Shown piece after piece: positions 34,180 through 45,348 of a DNA stretch of 64,000 nt. The position numbers were made by a program, and so were the translations under genes. Positions within the stretch are counted from its first letter, which is position 1. Every line of letters begins with the position of its first letter. Location: assembly GCA_050249955.1 (NCBI GenBank), contig JBFWPN010000001.1, forward strand, positions 868,001 to 932,000, read 5' to 3'. The notes under the pieces are model-generated. The model was not told the origin of the DNA, made no database searches, and saw only the letters and a program-made list of their open reading frames with translations. The stretch comes from CAVVIG01 sp050249955. GTDB lineage: Bacteria > Acidobacteriota > Vicinamibacteria > Vicinamibacterales > CAVVIG01.

Positions 34180-34187
34180 GGCAGCCC

Positions 34188-34193
34188 ATGTTA
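34188..34193 (-). promoter_or_regulatory. TAACAT, leaderless spacing
   Basis: On the minus strand TAACAT ends 8 nt before GTG 34179. Confidence 0.4.
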
Positions 34194-34241
34194 CCGGTCG
34201 CCGGACCGCGGCGCACGCTGACCGGCCAGTCGGTCGGGTGC

Positions 34242-34247
34242 TAGCAT
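34242..34247 (+). promoter_or_regulatory. TAGCAT, leaderless spacing
   Basis: TAGCAT ends 6 nt before GTG 34254. It forms a divergent pair with the TAACAT box at 34188-34193. Confidence 0.4.
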
Positions 34248-34253
34248 GGCGGC

Positions 34254-35504
34254 GTGTCGCGCCTCACTGTTGCCGCCGTCGTGACCGGCGCACTCGCCCT
34301 CGCTGCCGCGACAGTGCCGGCGCAGGGGAGACCCGACATCTTCCAGGTGCCCCTCTCGCATCCGACCATCGCCTACACCACCGCGCCCACCGCCGACCGG
34401 ATCAGCCGGCTGAACAAAGCGCTCGCGGCGGGCACGATCAGGCTGCCGTTCGACCCGGCGAGCGGCTACCTGCGCGGCGTACTGGCCGCGACCGGTGTGG
34501 CCGTGGAATCGCAACTGCTCGTCTTCTCGCAGACGAGCGCCCAGGCCGACCACATCTCGTTCGCCAACCCGCGCGCCATCTACTTCGACGACGACCTGGC
34601 GGTGGGCTGGGTGCGGGGTGCCGAGGCACTCGAGGTCGCGGTACACGACCCACGGCAGGGTGCCGTCTTCTACACCCTCGCCCAGCGCCCCACGGACACG
34701 CCGCAGTTCAGGCGGGACAACGGCTGCCTCCTCTGCCACGCCATCTTCGAGACGCACGGAGTGCCCGGGTTCCAGGTGCTGAGCACCTTCCCGATGGCGA
34801 ACGCCGACGCCTACGCATCCGGCGTCGCCAGCGACCACGGCACGCCCTTCCCCCAGCGCTGGGGCGGGTGGTTCGTCACCGGGCGCAGCGTGCCGGCGCA
34901 GCACCTCGGGAACCTGCCGGTGGTCCGGCCGGTCGGCTCGCACGCGATGCCGGAGGCGCCGGTTCTGGCGTCGGTGCAGGGGCAGTTCGATCTGGCCGGA
35001 TTCCCCACCGACACGAGCGACATCGTCGCCCTGCTGGTGCTGGAACACCAGGCGCGCGTGGCCAACGCCCTCACGTGGCTCGGCTGGGAAGCGCGGGTCG
35101 CCGAGCCGACGCCCGCCGGGCGCGACCGCGTCGCCTATGTCGCGCGCGAGGTGGTCGACGACATGCTCCTGGTGGGCGAGGTGCCGCTCGGGCAACCGGT
35201 GGAGGGCACATCGGGGTTCGCACGGCGGTTCGTGGAGAAGGGACGGAGGGATCGGCAGGGTCGCTCGCTGCGAGATCTCGACCTGCAGACGCGCCTGTTC
35301 CGGTACCCCTGCAGCTACATGATCGACTCGGCGGCATTTGCGGCGCTGCCTCCGGAGGCACGGCTGGCGGTCTACGCGCGTTTGCGGGAGGTGCTGTCTG
35401 GCGCCGAGGGCTCCCCTCGCTACGCAGACCTCGCGCCTGCCACGCGTCAGGCGATCGTCGAGATCCTGCGCGACACGCGTGATGATCTGCCGGCCGGGTG
35501 GTAA
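34254..35504 (+). CDS. Secreted single-heme cytochrome c-like protein
   Basis: 416 aa. An N-terminal signal peptide (VVTGALALAAATVPAQ) is followed by a domain with one CxxCH heme-attachment motif, CLLCH at 158-162, flanked by QFRRDNG and AIFETHG. No distal Met ligand is obvious. I do not recognise a named family; similar proteins are annotated only as hypothetical or cytochrome-like. It is 25 bp upstream of the cyclase-TIR gene on the same strand, so co-transcription is possible. Confidence 0.75.
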   Translation: MSRLTVAAVVTGALALAAATVPAQGRPDIFQVPLSHPTIAYTTAPTADRISRLNKALAAGTIRLPFDPASGYLRGVLAATGVAVESQLLVFSQTSAQADHISFANPRAIYFDDDLAVGWVRGAEALEVAVHDPRQGAVFYTLAQRPTDTPQFRRDNGCLLCHAIFETHGVPGFQVLSTFPMANADAYASGVASDHGTPFPQRWGGWFVTGRSVPAQHLGNLPVVRPVGSHAMPEAPVLASVQGQFDLAGFPTDTSDIVALLVLEHQARVANALTWLGWEARVAEPTPAGRDRVAYVAREVVDDMLLVGEVPLGQPVEGTSGFARRFVEKGRRDRQGRSLRDLDLQTRLFRYPCSYMIDSAAFAALPPEARLAVYARLREVLSGAEGSPRYADLAPATRQAIVEILRDTRDDLPAGW

Positions 35505-35529
35505 GCTTCGTCACCGGCCCCGGTTCCCT

Positions 35530-37254
35530 ATGACGACGCCCGTGCCTGACGCACCCGACCTGACCGCAGAGGACCTGCTGGCACTCGTGGACATGGGACG
35601 CGAGCTCGCGGCGGTGCTCGACATCCGCGCGCTCCTGCCGCGCATCCTCTCGCGCGCGTGCTGGCTCACCGACTCGCCCGACGGCAGCGTGATCCTGTTC
35701 GATCCGGAGCGGGGCGACCTCTACTTCGCCGAGGCAGTCGGAAGAGACGCGGCCACGCTGCTCGAGCAGTGGGGACGCCGCCGCCAGAGGGGCATTCCCG
35801 TGGACGCGAGCAAGGCCGGCCAGGTGTTCAGCACCGGGCGCTCGCTGAAGGTGGACCTGCTCGTGGACGACGAGCGGCACTTCAAGGGGGTGGATGCCGA
35901 TACTCGCCGGGCCACCGAGTCCATGATCTGCGTCCCGCTCGTGGTCGGCAGCGACCGGCTGGGGGTCATGCAGATCCTGAACAAGCGCACCGGGAACTAC
36001 ACGGGCCGCGACCTGACGCTGCTCGAGCACTTCGCCAGCCAGGCCGCCGTGGCGCTGCGCAATGCCAGGCTCGTGGAGGACGTGCTGGCCCACATGGGCT
36101 GGTACGAGACAGAGGGGGGCGGGCCCGACCCGCTGCGTCTGCTGACGACCCTCCGCAATCCGGCGCACGCCGAGGAACTCACGGTGATGTTCGCCGACAT
36201 GCGCGGCTACAACCGGCTGTGCCAGGTGCTGGACCGCCCGGAGCACGTGCAGGCGATCCTGAACGAGTTCCTGACCGAGCTGGCCACGTCCGTCCTCGCC
36301 AGCGGGGGCATCGTCAACAAGTTCCTCGGTGACGGCCTGCTGGCGATCTTCCGCGAGAGGGATACGGCCCTGCGCGCCGTCCGGTGCGCCGCGGACCTCA
36401 CCCACCGCATGGCTGCCATGCGCACGCGCTGGGACGAGAACACCAACGCGTCGCTCGAGTTCCTGGACGTGGGCATCGGCATCGCCACCGACACCGTGAT
36501 TCTCGGATCGATCGGGACGGCGCGCGTGCGCGACTTCACGGTGCTCGGCACCGGCGTCAACCTGGCCGCGCACCTGACACGCGACGCCAGGCAGGGACGC
36601 CGCATCCTTGTGGACAAGCGGACCTATCTCGCTGTCCGTTCGATGGTGACCGCGGATCCGCCCGAGGAGTTCGAGCTGAAGAAGCCGGACCAGCCCCAGG
36701 GACGACGGTACGAGCGCTACTGCATCCGCAGCGTGAACGGCACGCAGCTCGCACGCGCGGCATCGGCGGCGTCCCCGGCAGCCTCTCCAGCGCCGGCTGC
36801 CGGTGCGGCGCCCGCACGCGACAGTATCTTCATCAGCTACAGCCACGACGATCAGCCCTGGCTGGAGAAGCTGAAGGTGCACCTGAAACCGCACACGCGG
36901 AAGCGCAGCCTCAGCGTGTGGGACGACACGCAGATCAAGACCGGGGCGAACTGGCGCGAGGAGATTCGACGCGCGCTGGCGTCGGCGAAGGTGGCCGTGC
37001 TGCTGGTGAGCCCGAACTTCCTGGCGTCGGACTTCATCACCGACGAAGAGATTCCGCCGCTGCTCGCGGCTGCGAAGGAGGCCGGACTGACCGTCGTCTG
37101 GTTTGCCGTGAGCGCCTGCTCGCACGACCAGACCGACATCCCGGACTACCAGGCGGCCTACAACCCCGAACGTCCGCTGGACAGCCTCTCGCCAGCGGAG
37201 CTGAACCAGGCGTTCGTCGACATCTGTCGGAAGATCAGCGACGCCCTGAGGTAG
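35530..37254 (+). CDS. GAF - class III nucleotide cyclase - TIR fusion protein
   Basis: 574 aa, no membrane segment. Residues about 20-180 form a GAF domain (SMICVPLVVGSDRLGVMQIL). Residues 215-400 form a class III nucleotidyl cyclase: metal Asp223 (FADMRGYN) and Asp268 (NKFLGDG), Lys264 and Thr337 at the base-selecting positions, and Asn344 in GVNLAAHL. The usual transition-state Arg four residues on is His348. After an Ala/Pro-rich linker (408-430), residues 431-574 form a TIR domain (IFISYSHDD, SVWDDTQIKTG, candidate catalytic Glu at 477/478 in WREEIRRAL, VLLVSPNFL). A sensor, a second-messenger enzyme and a TIR effector thus share one chain. Whether it is signalling or defence is not shown. 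Confidence 0.88.
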   Translation: MTTPVPDAPDLTAEDLLALVDMGRELAAVLDIRALLPRILSRACWLTDSPDGSVILFDPERGDLYFAEAVGRDAATLLEQWGRRRQRGIPVDASKAGQVFSTGRSLKVDLLVDDERHFKGVDADTRRATESMICVPLVVGSDRLGVMQILNKRTGNYTGRDLTLLEHFASQAAVALRNARLVEDVLAHMGWYETEGGGPDPLRLLTTLRNPAHAEELTVMFADMRGYNRLCQVLDRPEHVQAILNEFLTELATSVLASGGIVNKFLGDGLLAIFRERDTALRAVRCAADLTHRMAAMRTRWDENTNASLEFLDVGIGIATDTVILGSIGTARVRDFTVLGTGVNLAAHLTRDARQGRRILVDKRTYLAVRSMVTADPPEEFELKKPDQPQGRRYERYCIRSVNGTQLARAASAASPAASPAPAAGAAPARDSIFISYSHDDQPWLEKLKVHLKPHTRKRSLSVWDDTQIKTGANWREEIRRALASAKVAVLLVSPNFLASDFITDEEIPPLLAAAKEAGLTVVWFAVSACSHDQTDIPDYQAAYNPERPLDSLSPAELNQAFVDICRKISDALR

Positions 37255-37316
37255 GCACTCGCAGTCCTGCGTGCCCCACCTGCCCAGCCAGCCTCGATTC
37301 CCGGCCTTGCAGCCCC

Positions 37317-38651
37317 CTAGACGTGCCGTCCCATGGCCGAGTCGTGCCGTGTGTCGCGCATCATCGTGTACACGACGAGCGACGCGGCAATGACGCCGGT
37401 CAGGTAGAAGTAGAACCAGTTCTCGTGGCCGATCGACTTGAACCACAGGGCGATCGACTCCGCGGTCCCCCCGAAAATCGACACCGTCACGGCATAGGGC
37501 AGGCCGACGCCCGTGGCCCTGACAGCCGTGGGAAAGAGTTCGGCCTTCACCACGGCGTTGATGGACGTGTAGCCGGCCACGATGATCCAGGCGGCCGCAA
37601 TCAGCAGGAAGGCGACGAAGCCGCTCTTCGTCGACTGCAGCGTGTAGAGGAGTGGAATGGTGAAGAGCGTGCCGGTGACACCGAACCAGATCAGCAGCGG
37701 CTTGCGCCCGATGCGGTCCGAGATGGCACCGTAGATCGGCTGCAGGATCAGCGCGAACACCAGCGACCCTGCCGTCACCAGCGTGGTCTGGTTGTCCGTG
37801 AGACCGACCGACAGCTTCAGGAACTTCTGCATGTAGGTCGTGTAGGTGTAGAAGGCGGTCGTGCCGCCCATGGTCAGGCCGACGACGACCATCACCTCGC
37901 GGGGATAGCGCATCAGCGCCCGCAGCGAGCTCTCGCGCTTCGTGACGACCTGCTTCGCCGCCTTGAAGTCGTCGGTCTCGTGCAGGTTGCGCCGCATCGC
38001 GAGGGCGACGACGGCGAGGAGGGCACCGATGAAGAAGGGGATGCGCCAGCCCCAGGCACGCAACTGCTCGTTGGTGAGGAACACCTGCTGCAGCAGGAGC
38101 AGCACCAGCAGCGCGGTGAGCTGGCCACCGATGAGCGTGACGTACTGGAAGCTCGAATAGAACCCGCGGTTCTTCTCGTCGGCGACCTCGGAGAGGTAGG
38201 TGGCGCTCGTGCCGTACTCGCCGCCGAGGCTCAGTCCCTGCAGAAGCCGGGCGAGCCCCAGCATGACCGGTGCAGCCAGCCCGATGCTCGCATACGACGG
38301 CGTGACCGCAATCATGAGCGAGCCGAAGCACATGAGCAGCACGGAGATCATCAGCGCGCTGCGCCGGCCGTACGAATCGGCCAGGTGGCCGAAGAGCCAG
38401 CCGCCCACCGGCCGCACGATGAAGCCGATGGCAAAGAGGATGGCGGCATTCAGCTGCTGGACGACCGGGTCCGACCCGGGAAAGAAGGCGCCCGCGAAAT
38501 AGAGCGCGAACGCTGAGTAGGCGTAGAAGTCGTACCACTCGACCAGGTTGCCGATCGACCCGACGAAGATGGCACCCACCCGCCGACGCACATCGTCGAA
38601 GTGGAGCTCGCCTGAGCGTTCGGTCACCTTGAGTGCTGCGCTGCGTTCCAC
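37317..38651 (-). CDS. MFS transporter, metabolite:H+ symporter (KgtP/ProP-like)
   Basis: 444 aa with twelve TM helices. The MHS-family opening GNLVEWYDFYAYSAFALYFA, the GHLADSYGRRSALM loop and GLSLGGEYGTSATYL are typical of proton symporters for alpha-ketoglutarate, proline/betaine or citrate. The specific substrate is not determinable. GTG 38651 has GGAG 7-8 nt upstream. It is convergent with the cyclase-TIR gene. Confidence 0.92.
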   Translation of the reverse strand: MERSAALKVTERSGELHFDDVRRRVGAIFVGSIGNLVEWYDFYAYSAFALYFAGAFFPGSDPVVQQLNAAILFAIGFIVRPVGGWLFGHLADSYGRRSALMISVLLMCFGSLMIAVTPSYASIGLAAPVMLGLARLLQGLSLGGEYGTSATYLSEVADEKNRGFYSSFQYVTLIGGQLTALLVLLLLQQVFLTNEQLRAWGWRIPFFIGALLAVVALAMRRNLHETDDFKAAKQVVTKRESSLRALMRYPREVMVVVGLTMGGTTAFYTYTTYMQKFLKLSVGLTDNQTTLVTAGSLVFALILQPIYGAISDRIGRKPLLIWFGVTGTLFTIPLLYTLQSTKSGFVAFLLIAAAWIIVAGYTSINAVVKAELFPTAVRATGVGLPYAVTVSIFGGTAESIALWFKSIGHENWFYFYLTGVIAASLVVYTMMRDTRHDSAMGRHV

Positions 38652-38733
38652 GCTGTTCTCCAGTGGCTGGCTCCGCCGCGAGATCGGACACGCGCGGGCC
38701 GGGCCATCTTATCCGAGTCGTCCGCGCCCGTGA

Positions 38734-39867
38734 CTACCGGTCGGCGGTGGACATCTGGGCCGGCGTGGGATGCAGGATCAGCTTCTGCACGCGCCAGTTG
38801 GAACTCTCGGCCACGTAGATCTCGTTCTCGGCAGGGCACGCGAGCTGGTGTGCGCCGGAGAACTGCTTCAGGTTGCGGCCGGACCTGCCGATGACGCCGA
38901 GCACCCGGCCATCGAGCGTCACCTTGAAGATGCGGCCGGGCCACGTGCTCTCGCCGAGATACAGCACCTGGTTCGGGCCGGGCGTGATGCAGAGGGAGTT
39001 GGGAGCCCCCACGCCCTGCATCGACGGCGCCTTCGGGGTGTCCCCGTTCACGGCGCGGGTGCTGTAGTCGGGCGGGATCCGGATCTTCCACTCGCGGAGG
39101 TACGTGCCATTGGTGTTGAAGACCTGCACGCGCTCGTTGCCGCGGTCGCCGACGTAGATGTTGTCGTTGCGGTCGATTACGATGGCGTGCGGCGTGCGGA
39201 ACTGGCCGGGACCCGTGCCCGGCTCGCCGAACGACCCCACCCAGTCGCCGTTCCGATCGAACTTGGCGACGCGCGAGTTGACGTAGCCGTCGGTGACGTA
39301 GATGTTGCCCTGCGAGTCCCAGGCCACGTCGGTCGGCTGCCGGAAACTGCCGTCACGGGGAGGCAGGGGCGGGTTCACGTGCTCCCAGGGCTCGGCGCCG
39401 TCCGCCGACTCCTTGCGGCGGCCGAACACCCACACCACGCGGCCCGCCTGGTTGAACCGGATGACCATGTCCGAGCCCTTGTCGATGGCCCAGATGTCGT
39501 TGTTCCGGTCGATGCGGACGGTGTGGGCGAAGGCCCACCCGTAGAGATCGCGCCCGATCTCCCGGATGAAGTCGCCGTTCGGTGCGAACTCCAGCAACTG
39601 TGCCGCGGTCGGCCCGAAAGCGGGGCCTCCGGTCGCACCGGATCGGGAGAAGACATAGACATGTCCCCTCGCGTCGACCGCCACGCCCGGCACCTCGCCG
39701 AAGTTGGTACCTTGCGGCAGGTGGAGGAAGTCGGGAACGGAATCGAACTGAATCTCCGGTGCGCTCGCCTGCCCGGCGGGGGCGGCAGCCTGCTGACCGG
39801 CCGTCAGGCTGGTTGCCAGCGTGGCGAAGACGACGGCCCCGCACAGTGCCGAAACCCACTTCCTCAT
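38734..39867 (-). CDS. Secreted NHL-repeat beta-propeller protein
   Basis: 377 aa with a signal peptide (SALCGAVVFATLATSLTAG), then NHL-type repeats such as FRQPTDVAWDSQGNIYVTDG, FRTPHAIVIDRNDNIYVGDR and NEIYVAESSNWRVQKL. It resembles peptidyl-alpha-hydroxyglycine alpha-amidating lyase-like propellers, but no amidating partner is seen. Its ATG overlaps the stop of the upstream amidohydrolase (ATGA), so the two exported proteins are made together. Confidence 0.87.
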   Translation of the reverse strand: MRKWVSALCGAVVFATLATSLTAGQQAAAPAGQASAPEIQFDSVPDFLHLPQGTNFGEVPGVAVDARGHVYVFSRSGATGGPAFGPTAAQLLEFAPNGDFIREIGRDLYGWAFAHTVRIDRNNDIWAIDKGSDMVIRFNQAGRVVWVFGRRKESADGAEPWEHVNPPLPPRDGSFRQPTDVAWDSQGNIYVTDGYVNSRVAKFDRNGDWVGSFGEPGTGPGQFRTPHAIVIDRNDNIYVGDRGNERVQVFNTNGTYLREWKIRIPPDYSTRAVNGDTPKAPSMQGVGAPNSLCITPGPNQVLYLGESTWPGRIFKVTLDGRVLGVIGRSGRNLKQFSGAHQLACPAENEIYVAESSNWRVQKLILHPTPAQMSTADR

Positions 39868-41159
39868 CTGCCCTCCTTCGAGGCCGCCGGTCGCATGGGC
39901 GACGTGGTGCGATCGATGGCCGTGCCCTTCAGGTACACGGCGCTGATACGCCGGGTGTTCGTGATGTCCTCGAGCGGATTGGCATCCAGCACCAGGAAGT
40001 CCGCGCTCTTGCCAGGCGCGATCGTGCCGAGGTCGTCGAGGCGCAGGAACGCCGCCGAGTTGCGCGTGGCAGCCACAATCACCTGCGCCGGCGTGAGTCC
40101 CGCGGCCACCATGTCGGCCATCTCGGCATGCGGTGCCCACGGCGTGTTGCCGTCGGTGCCGAGCGCGATGGTGACACCGGCAGCAGCCAGCTTCGCGAGG
40201 TTGCGCGCCTGCAGGTCAAAGGCCTTCTTCGTCTCCGGCCGGTCGACCGCGTTCTCCTGCAGGCGCCGGAGGTCGTCGGCCGGCAGGCTCGCGGCCAGCC
40301 AGCTCATGTCCGTGGCCACGCCCCTGTCGGGCAGGTTGGGCACCAGCACGAAGGCCGGCTTCTCCTTCAGCAGCGCCAGCACCTCGTCATCGGCGTCGGT
40401 GTCACGGATGCCGTGCGCGAAGGCGTCCACTCCGACCCGCAGCAGGCCCTTCGCATCCGACAGGTTGAAGATGTGGGCCGTCACGCGGAGCCCGGCCGCG
40501 TGCGCCTCGTCGATGATCGGCGTGTAGAGTTCAGGCGGCAGCTTCTTGTACTGCCCGTTCCGGTCGTCCACCCAGATCTTCACGAGGTCGACCTTCCTCG
40601 AGGCGAGTTCACGCACCGCCTGCCGACCTTCGGCTTCCGTGGTGATCCAGTACGGCGCGTCGGTCCGCCCGGGCTCGGGCAGCGTGATGCCGCGGCCGGC
40701 CGTCCGCACGAGCGCCACGCCGGGCACCGGGTTCGCACGGATGTCGAAGACCGTGTCTCCCTTGTCCTGGCCAAGGCTCAGGGCGGCGGCCACACCGTAG
40801 TAGGCGCGCCGCCTCAGGTCGTCGACCAGCGCCTCGCGCGTCTGGCTCAGGTGCGTGTGGGTGTCGACGATGGCCGGCATCACCGTCTTGCCGGCAAGGC
40901 TCACGTGCGTCGCGCCGTCGGCCACCGCAATGGACGCGGGCGGCCCCACGGCCAGGATCCGGCCCGCATCGACCACGATCGTGGCGTTCTCGATGGGCGG
41001 CGTGTCGGTCCCCGTGATGACCCGCGCCCCTTCGAACAGCGTGGTCGTGGACTGCGGGTTCTCCAGCTGCGAATCGGATGAGGTGCAGGCCGCGACGAGG
41101 AGTGACGAGCCCAGCGCGGCAGCAACCGCACCGGTGCGAACAGCCAGGAATCGGCGCAT
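39864..41159 (-). CDS. Lipoprotein amidohydrolase
   Basis: 431 aa. The lipoprotein signal ends at Cys25 (LLVAAC). The amidohydrolase fold has the metal motif DTHTHLSQ, a lysine candidate in VDLVKIWVDDRNG, His in TAHIF and AHGI, and Asp in LGTDGN. Imidazolonepropionase-like and prolidase-like exported amidohydrolases share this layout. ATG 41159 follows GGAGG at a good distance and places the signal at the N terminus. It is translationally coupled to the NHL-repeat protein. Confidence 0.88.
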   Translation of the reverse strand: MRRFLAVRTGAVAAALGSSLLVAACTSSDSQLENPQSTTTLFEGARVITGTDTPPIENATIVVDAGRILAVGPPASIAVADGATHVSLAGKTVMPAIVDTHTHLSQTREALVDDLRRRAYYGVAAALSLGQDKGDTVFDIRANPVPGVALVRTAGRGITLPEPGRTDAPYWITTEAEGRQAVRELASRKVDLVKIWVDDRNGQYKKLPPELYTPIIDEAHAAGLRVTAHIFNLSDAKGLLRVGVDAFAHGIRDTDADDEVLALLKEKPAFVLVPNLPDRGVATDMSWLAASLPADDLRRLQENAVDRPETKKAFDLQARNLAKLAAAGVTIALGTDGNTPWAPHAEMADMVAAGLTPAQVIVAATRNSAAFLRLDDLGTIAPGKSADFLVLDANPLEDITNTRRISAVYLKGTAIDRTTSPMRPAASKEGR

Positions 41160-41327
41160 GCCATGCCTCCGGGAAAGAATCGCACTGTAACGCGGAGCGT
41201 CGCGCGAGACAACTGCGGGCGATCGGCGCAACATCGTTGCCGAACGGGGGCCATCGCGGGGGGTGCGCATGGCCAGGTGAGTTTACCGTTGTGGCTCGTG
41301 GTCCCCTCGTGGAGAATCTCCGGCACT

Positions 41328-42116
41328 GTGACGCCTACACGCGCATCCATCCGCCCGGGCCTGCTCATCCTCGTGGCTCTCGTCGTGACCGGTGTCCTGT
41401 GCACGCCGCTGACGGCCTCCGCGCAGCTCAAGGTCATCATCTCTGGCGGCTTCAACGCGGCCTACCGCGAGCTGCTGCCGCAGTTCGAGGCGGCCAATGG
41501 CGTGACCGTCACGACCACCAGCGGTGGATCGGTCGGCACCGGACCGAACACGATCGGCGCCCAGATCCGTCGAGGCGTGCCGGCTGACGTCGTGATCCTC
41601 GCCCGTGAGGGGCTGCGCGACCTGATCGCGGAACAGCGGATTGCCGCCGGCAGCGATGTAGACCTTGCCCGGTCGATCATCGGCGTGGTCGTGCGGAGCG
41701 GCGCCCCGAAACCGGACATCAGCACGCCCGAGAAACTGAAGCAGGTGCTGCTCCAGGCCAAGTCGGTGGCCGTCTCGAGCAGCACGAGCGGCGTCTACCT
41801 CACCACCACCCTCTTCCCGAAGCTCGGCATCGCGGACGCGATGAAGGCCAAGACCAGCATGAGCGGCGCTGCCCTCGTCGGCCGCGGCGAGGCGGAGGTC
41901 GGCCTGCAGCAGGTCAGCGAGATCCTGCCGATTCCGAACACCACCTTCGTCGGCACCATCCCTGAAGAGATCCAGTACGTCACCACCTATGCCGGTGGTG
42001 TCGTGGCCGGCTCGGCGAATGCGTCCATGGCCTCGAAGCTGCTGGCATTCCTGTCGTCGGCTGCCGCGGCGCCGGCCGTGACGCGCAGCGGCATGGAGCC
42101 GGCGACCCGCCGCTGA
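41328..42116 (+). CDS. ModA-like periplasmic solute-binding protein
   Basis: 262 aa. A signal peptide (LLILVALVVTGVLCTPLTASAQ) is followed by LKVIISGGFNAAYRELLPQFEA, SGGSVGTG and RRGVPADVVILAREGLRDL, the pattern of molybdate-binding-like proteins. No modB/modC permease or ATPase genes adjoin, so this is an orphan binding protein whose ligand is unproven. GTG 41328 is taken; GTG 41298 is an alternative. It is divergent from the amidohydrolase. Confidence 0.82.
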   Translation: MTPTRASIRPGLLILVALVVTGVLCTPLTASAQLKVIISGGFNAAYRELLPQFEAANGVTVTTTSGGSVGTGPNTIGAQIRRGVPADVVILAREGLRDLIAEQRIAAGSDVDLARSIIGVVVRSGAPKPDISTPEKLKQVLLQAKSVAVSSSTSGVYLTTTLFPKLGIADAMKAKTSMSGAALVGRGEAEVGLQQVSEILPIPNTTFVGTIPEEIQYVTTYAGGVVAGSANASMASKLLAFLSSAAAAPAVTRSGMEPATRR

Positions 42117-42175
42117 CACGTCGCGGCCTCGCGCCCCCGGAGGGCTGGTGGGGTCGGTGGGACCGCAAGAAGCAC

Positions 42176-42209
42176 AAAGGGCGGGCCCCCGGTTGGGAAC
42201 CCGCCCTTT
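42176..42209. terminator. Bidirectional terminator between the ModA-like gene and nrdJ
   Basis: AAAGGGCGGG (42176-42185) and CCCGCCCTTT (42200-42209) make a perfect 10-bp stem with a 14-nt loop between convergent genes. The A/T ends of the stem give a short T-run in either direction. Confidence 0.65.
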
Positions 42210-42216
42210 GCCCTTC

Positions 42217-42237
42217 AGTTCTGAGTTCTGACTTCTG
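42217..42237. repeat. Tandem 7-bp units AGTTCTG x3
   Basis: agttctg, agttctg and acttctg lie a few bases beyond the nrdJ stop codon. Confidence 0.65.
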
Positions 42238-42240
42238 TTC

Positions 42241-45090
<2,850 letters not shown>

Positions 45091-45107
45091 AGTCCTGCTC
45101 CGTTTGC

Positions 45108-45126
45108 TCCGGGGCGTCTCCCCGGA
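45108..45126 (-). promoter_or_regulatory. nrdJ leader hairpin near the RBS
   Basis: TCCGGGG and CCCCGGA form a 7-bp GC-rich stem with a 5-nt loop, ending about 17 nt before the ATG at 45090. It could mask or expose the ribosome-binding site. Confidence 0.5.
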
Positions 45127-45140
45127 TCAAGCAATCGAGC

Positions 45141-45157
45141 ACCCCTGCCCCAGGGGT
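45141..45157 (-). promoter_or_regulatory. nrdJ leader hairpin, distal
   Basis: ACCCCTG and CAGGGGT form a 7-bp stem with a 3-nt loop, 14 nt upstream of the proximal hairpin. Confidence 0.45.
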
Positions 45158-45295
45158 CCGATCGGCTTGTCTGTGATGTCTGAGTGAAGCGTTGGTTTGA
45201 CTGAAAACGGCTTCGTACCTTCTGCGGACCGGTGTGGCCGGAAACCTGGGATGTCCCCGTCCGACGCCCGTCCTTCCTCGCGTCAGGCGGGTTTC

Positions 45296-45324
45296 AATAT
45301 GCGCCCGCGTAACGACGATGTCAA
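45296..45324 (-). promoter_or_regulatory. Sigma70-type promoter of nrdJ
   Basis: On the minus strand TTGACA (45324-45319), a 17-bp spacer and CATATT (45301-45296). The -35 is perfect consensus. The predicted start near 45289 gives a 5' leader of about 200 nt. Confidence 0.65.
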
Positions 45325-45332
45325 GCCAGGAT

Positions 45333-45348
45333 CTACCACATATTGTGT
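45333..45348 (-). promoter_or_regulatory. NrdR-box-like palindrome
   Basis: Minus-strand ACACAATATGTGGTAG matches the NrdR consensus (ACACWATATATWGTGT) at 12 of 16 positions and ends 8 bp before the -35 box. A degenerate second AT-rich site (ccacatatgcgagtgc) lies 29 bp further upstream. NrdR normally binds two boxes about 31-32 bp apart, so this is suggestive only. Confidence 0.35.

Noticed and set aside
35071..38691. A 1206-codon open minus frame covering the cyclase-TIR region and the MFS gene
   Set aside because: It runs antisense to the GAF-cyclase-TIR gene and out of frame through the transporter; only the 37317-38651 frame gives transporter motifs.
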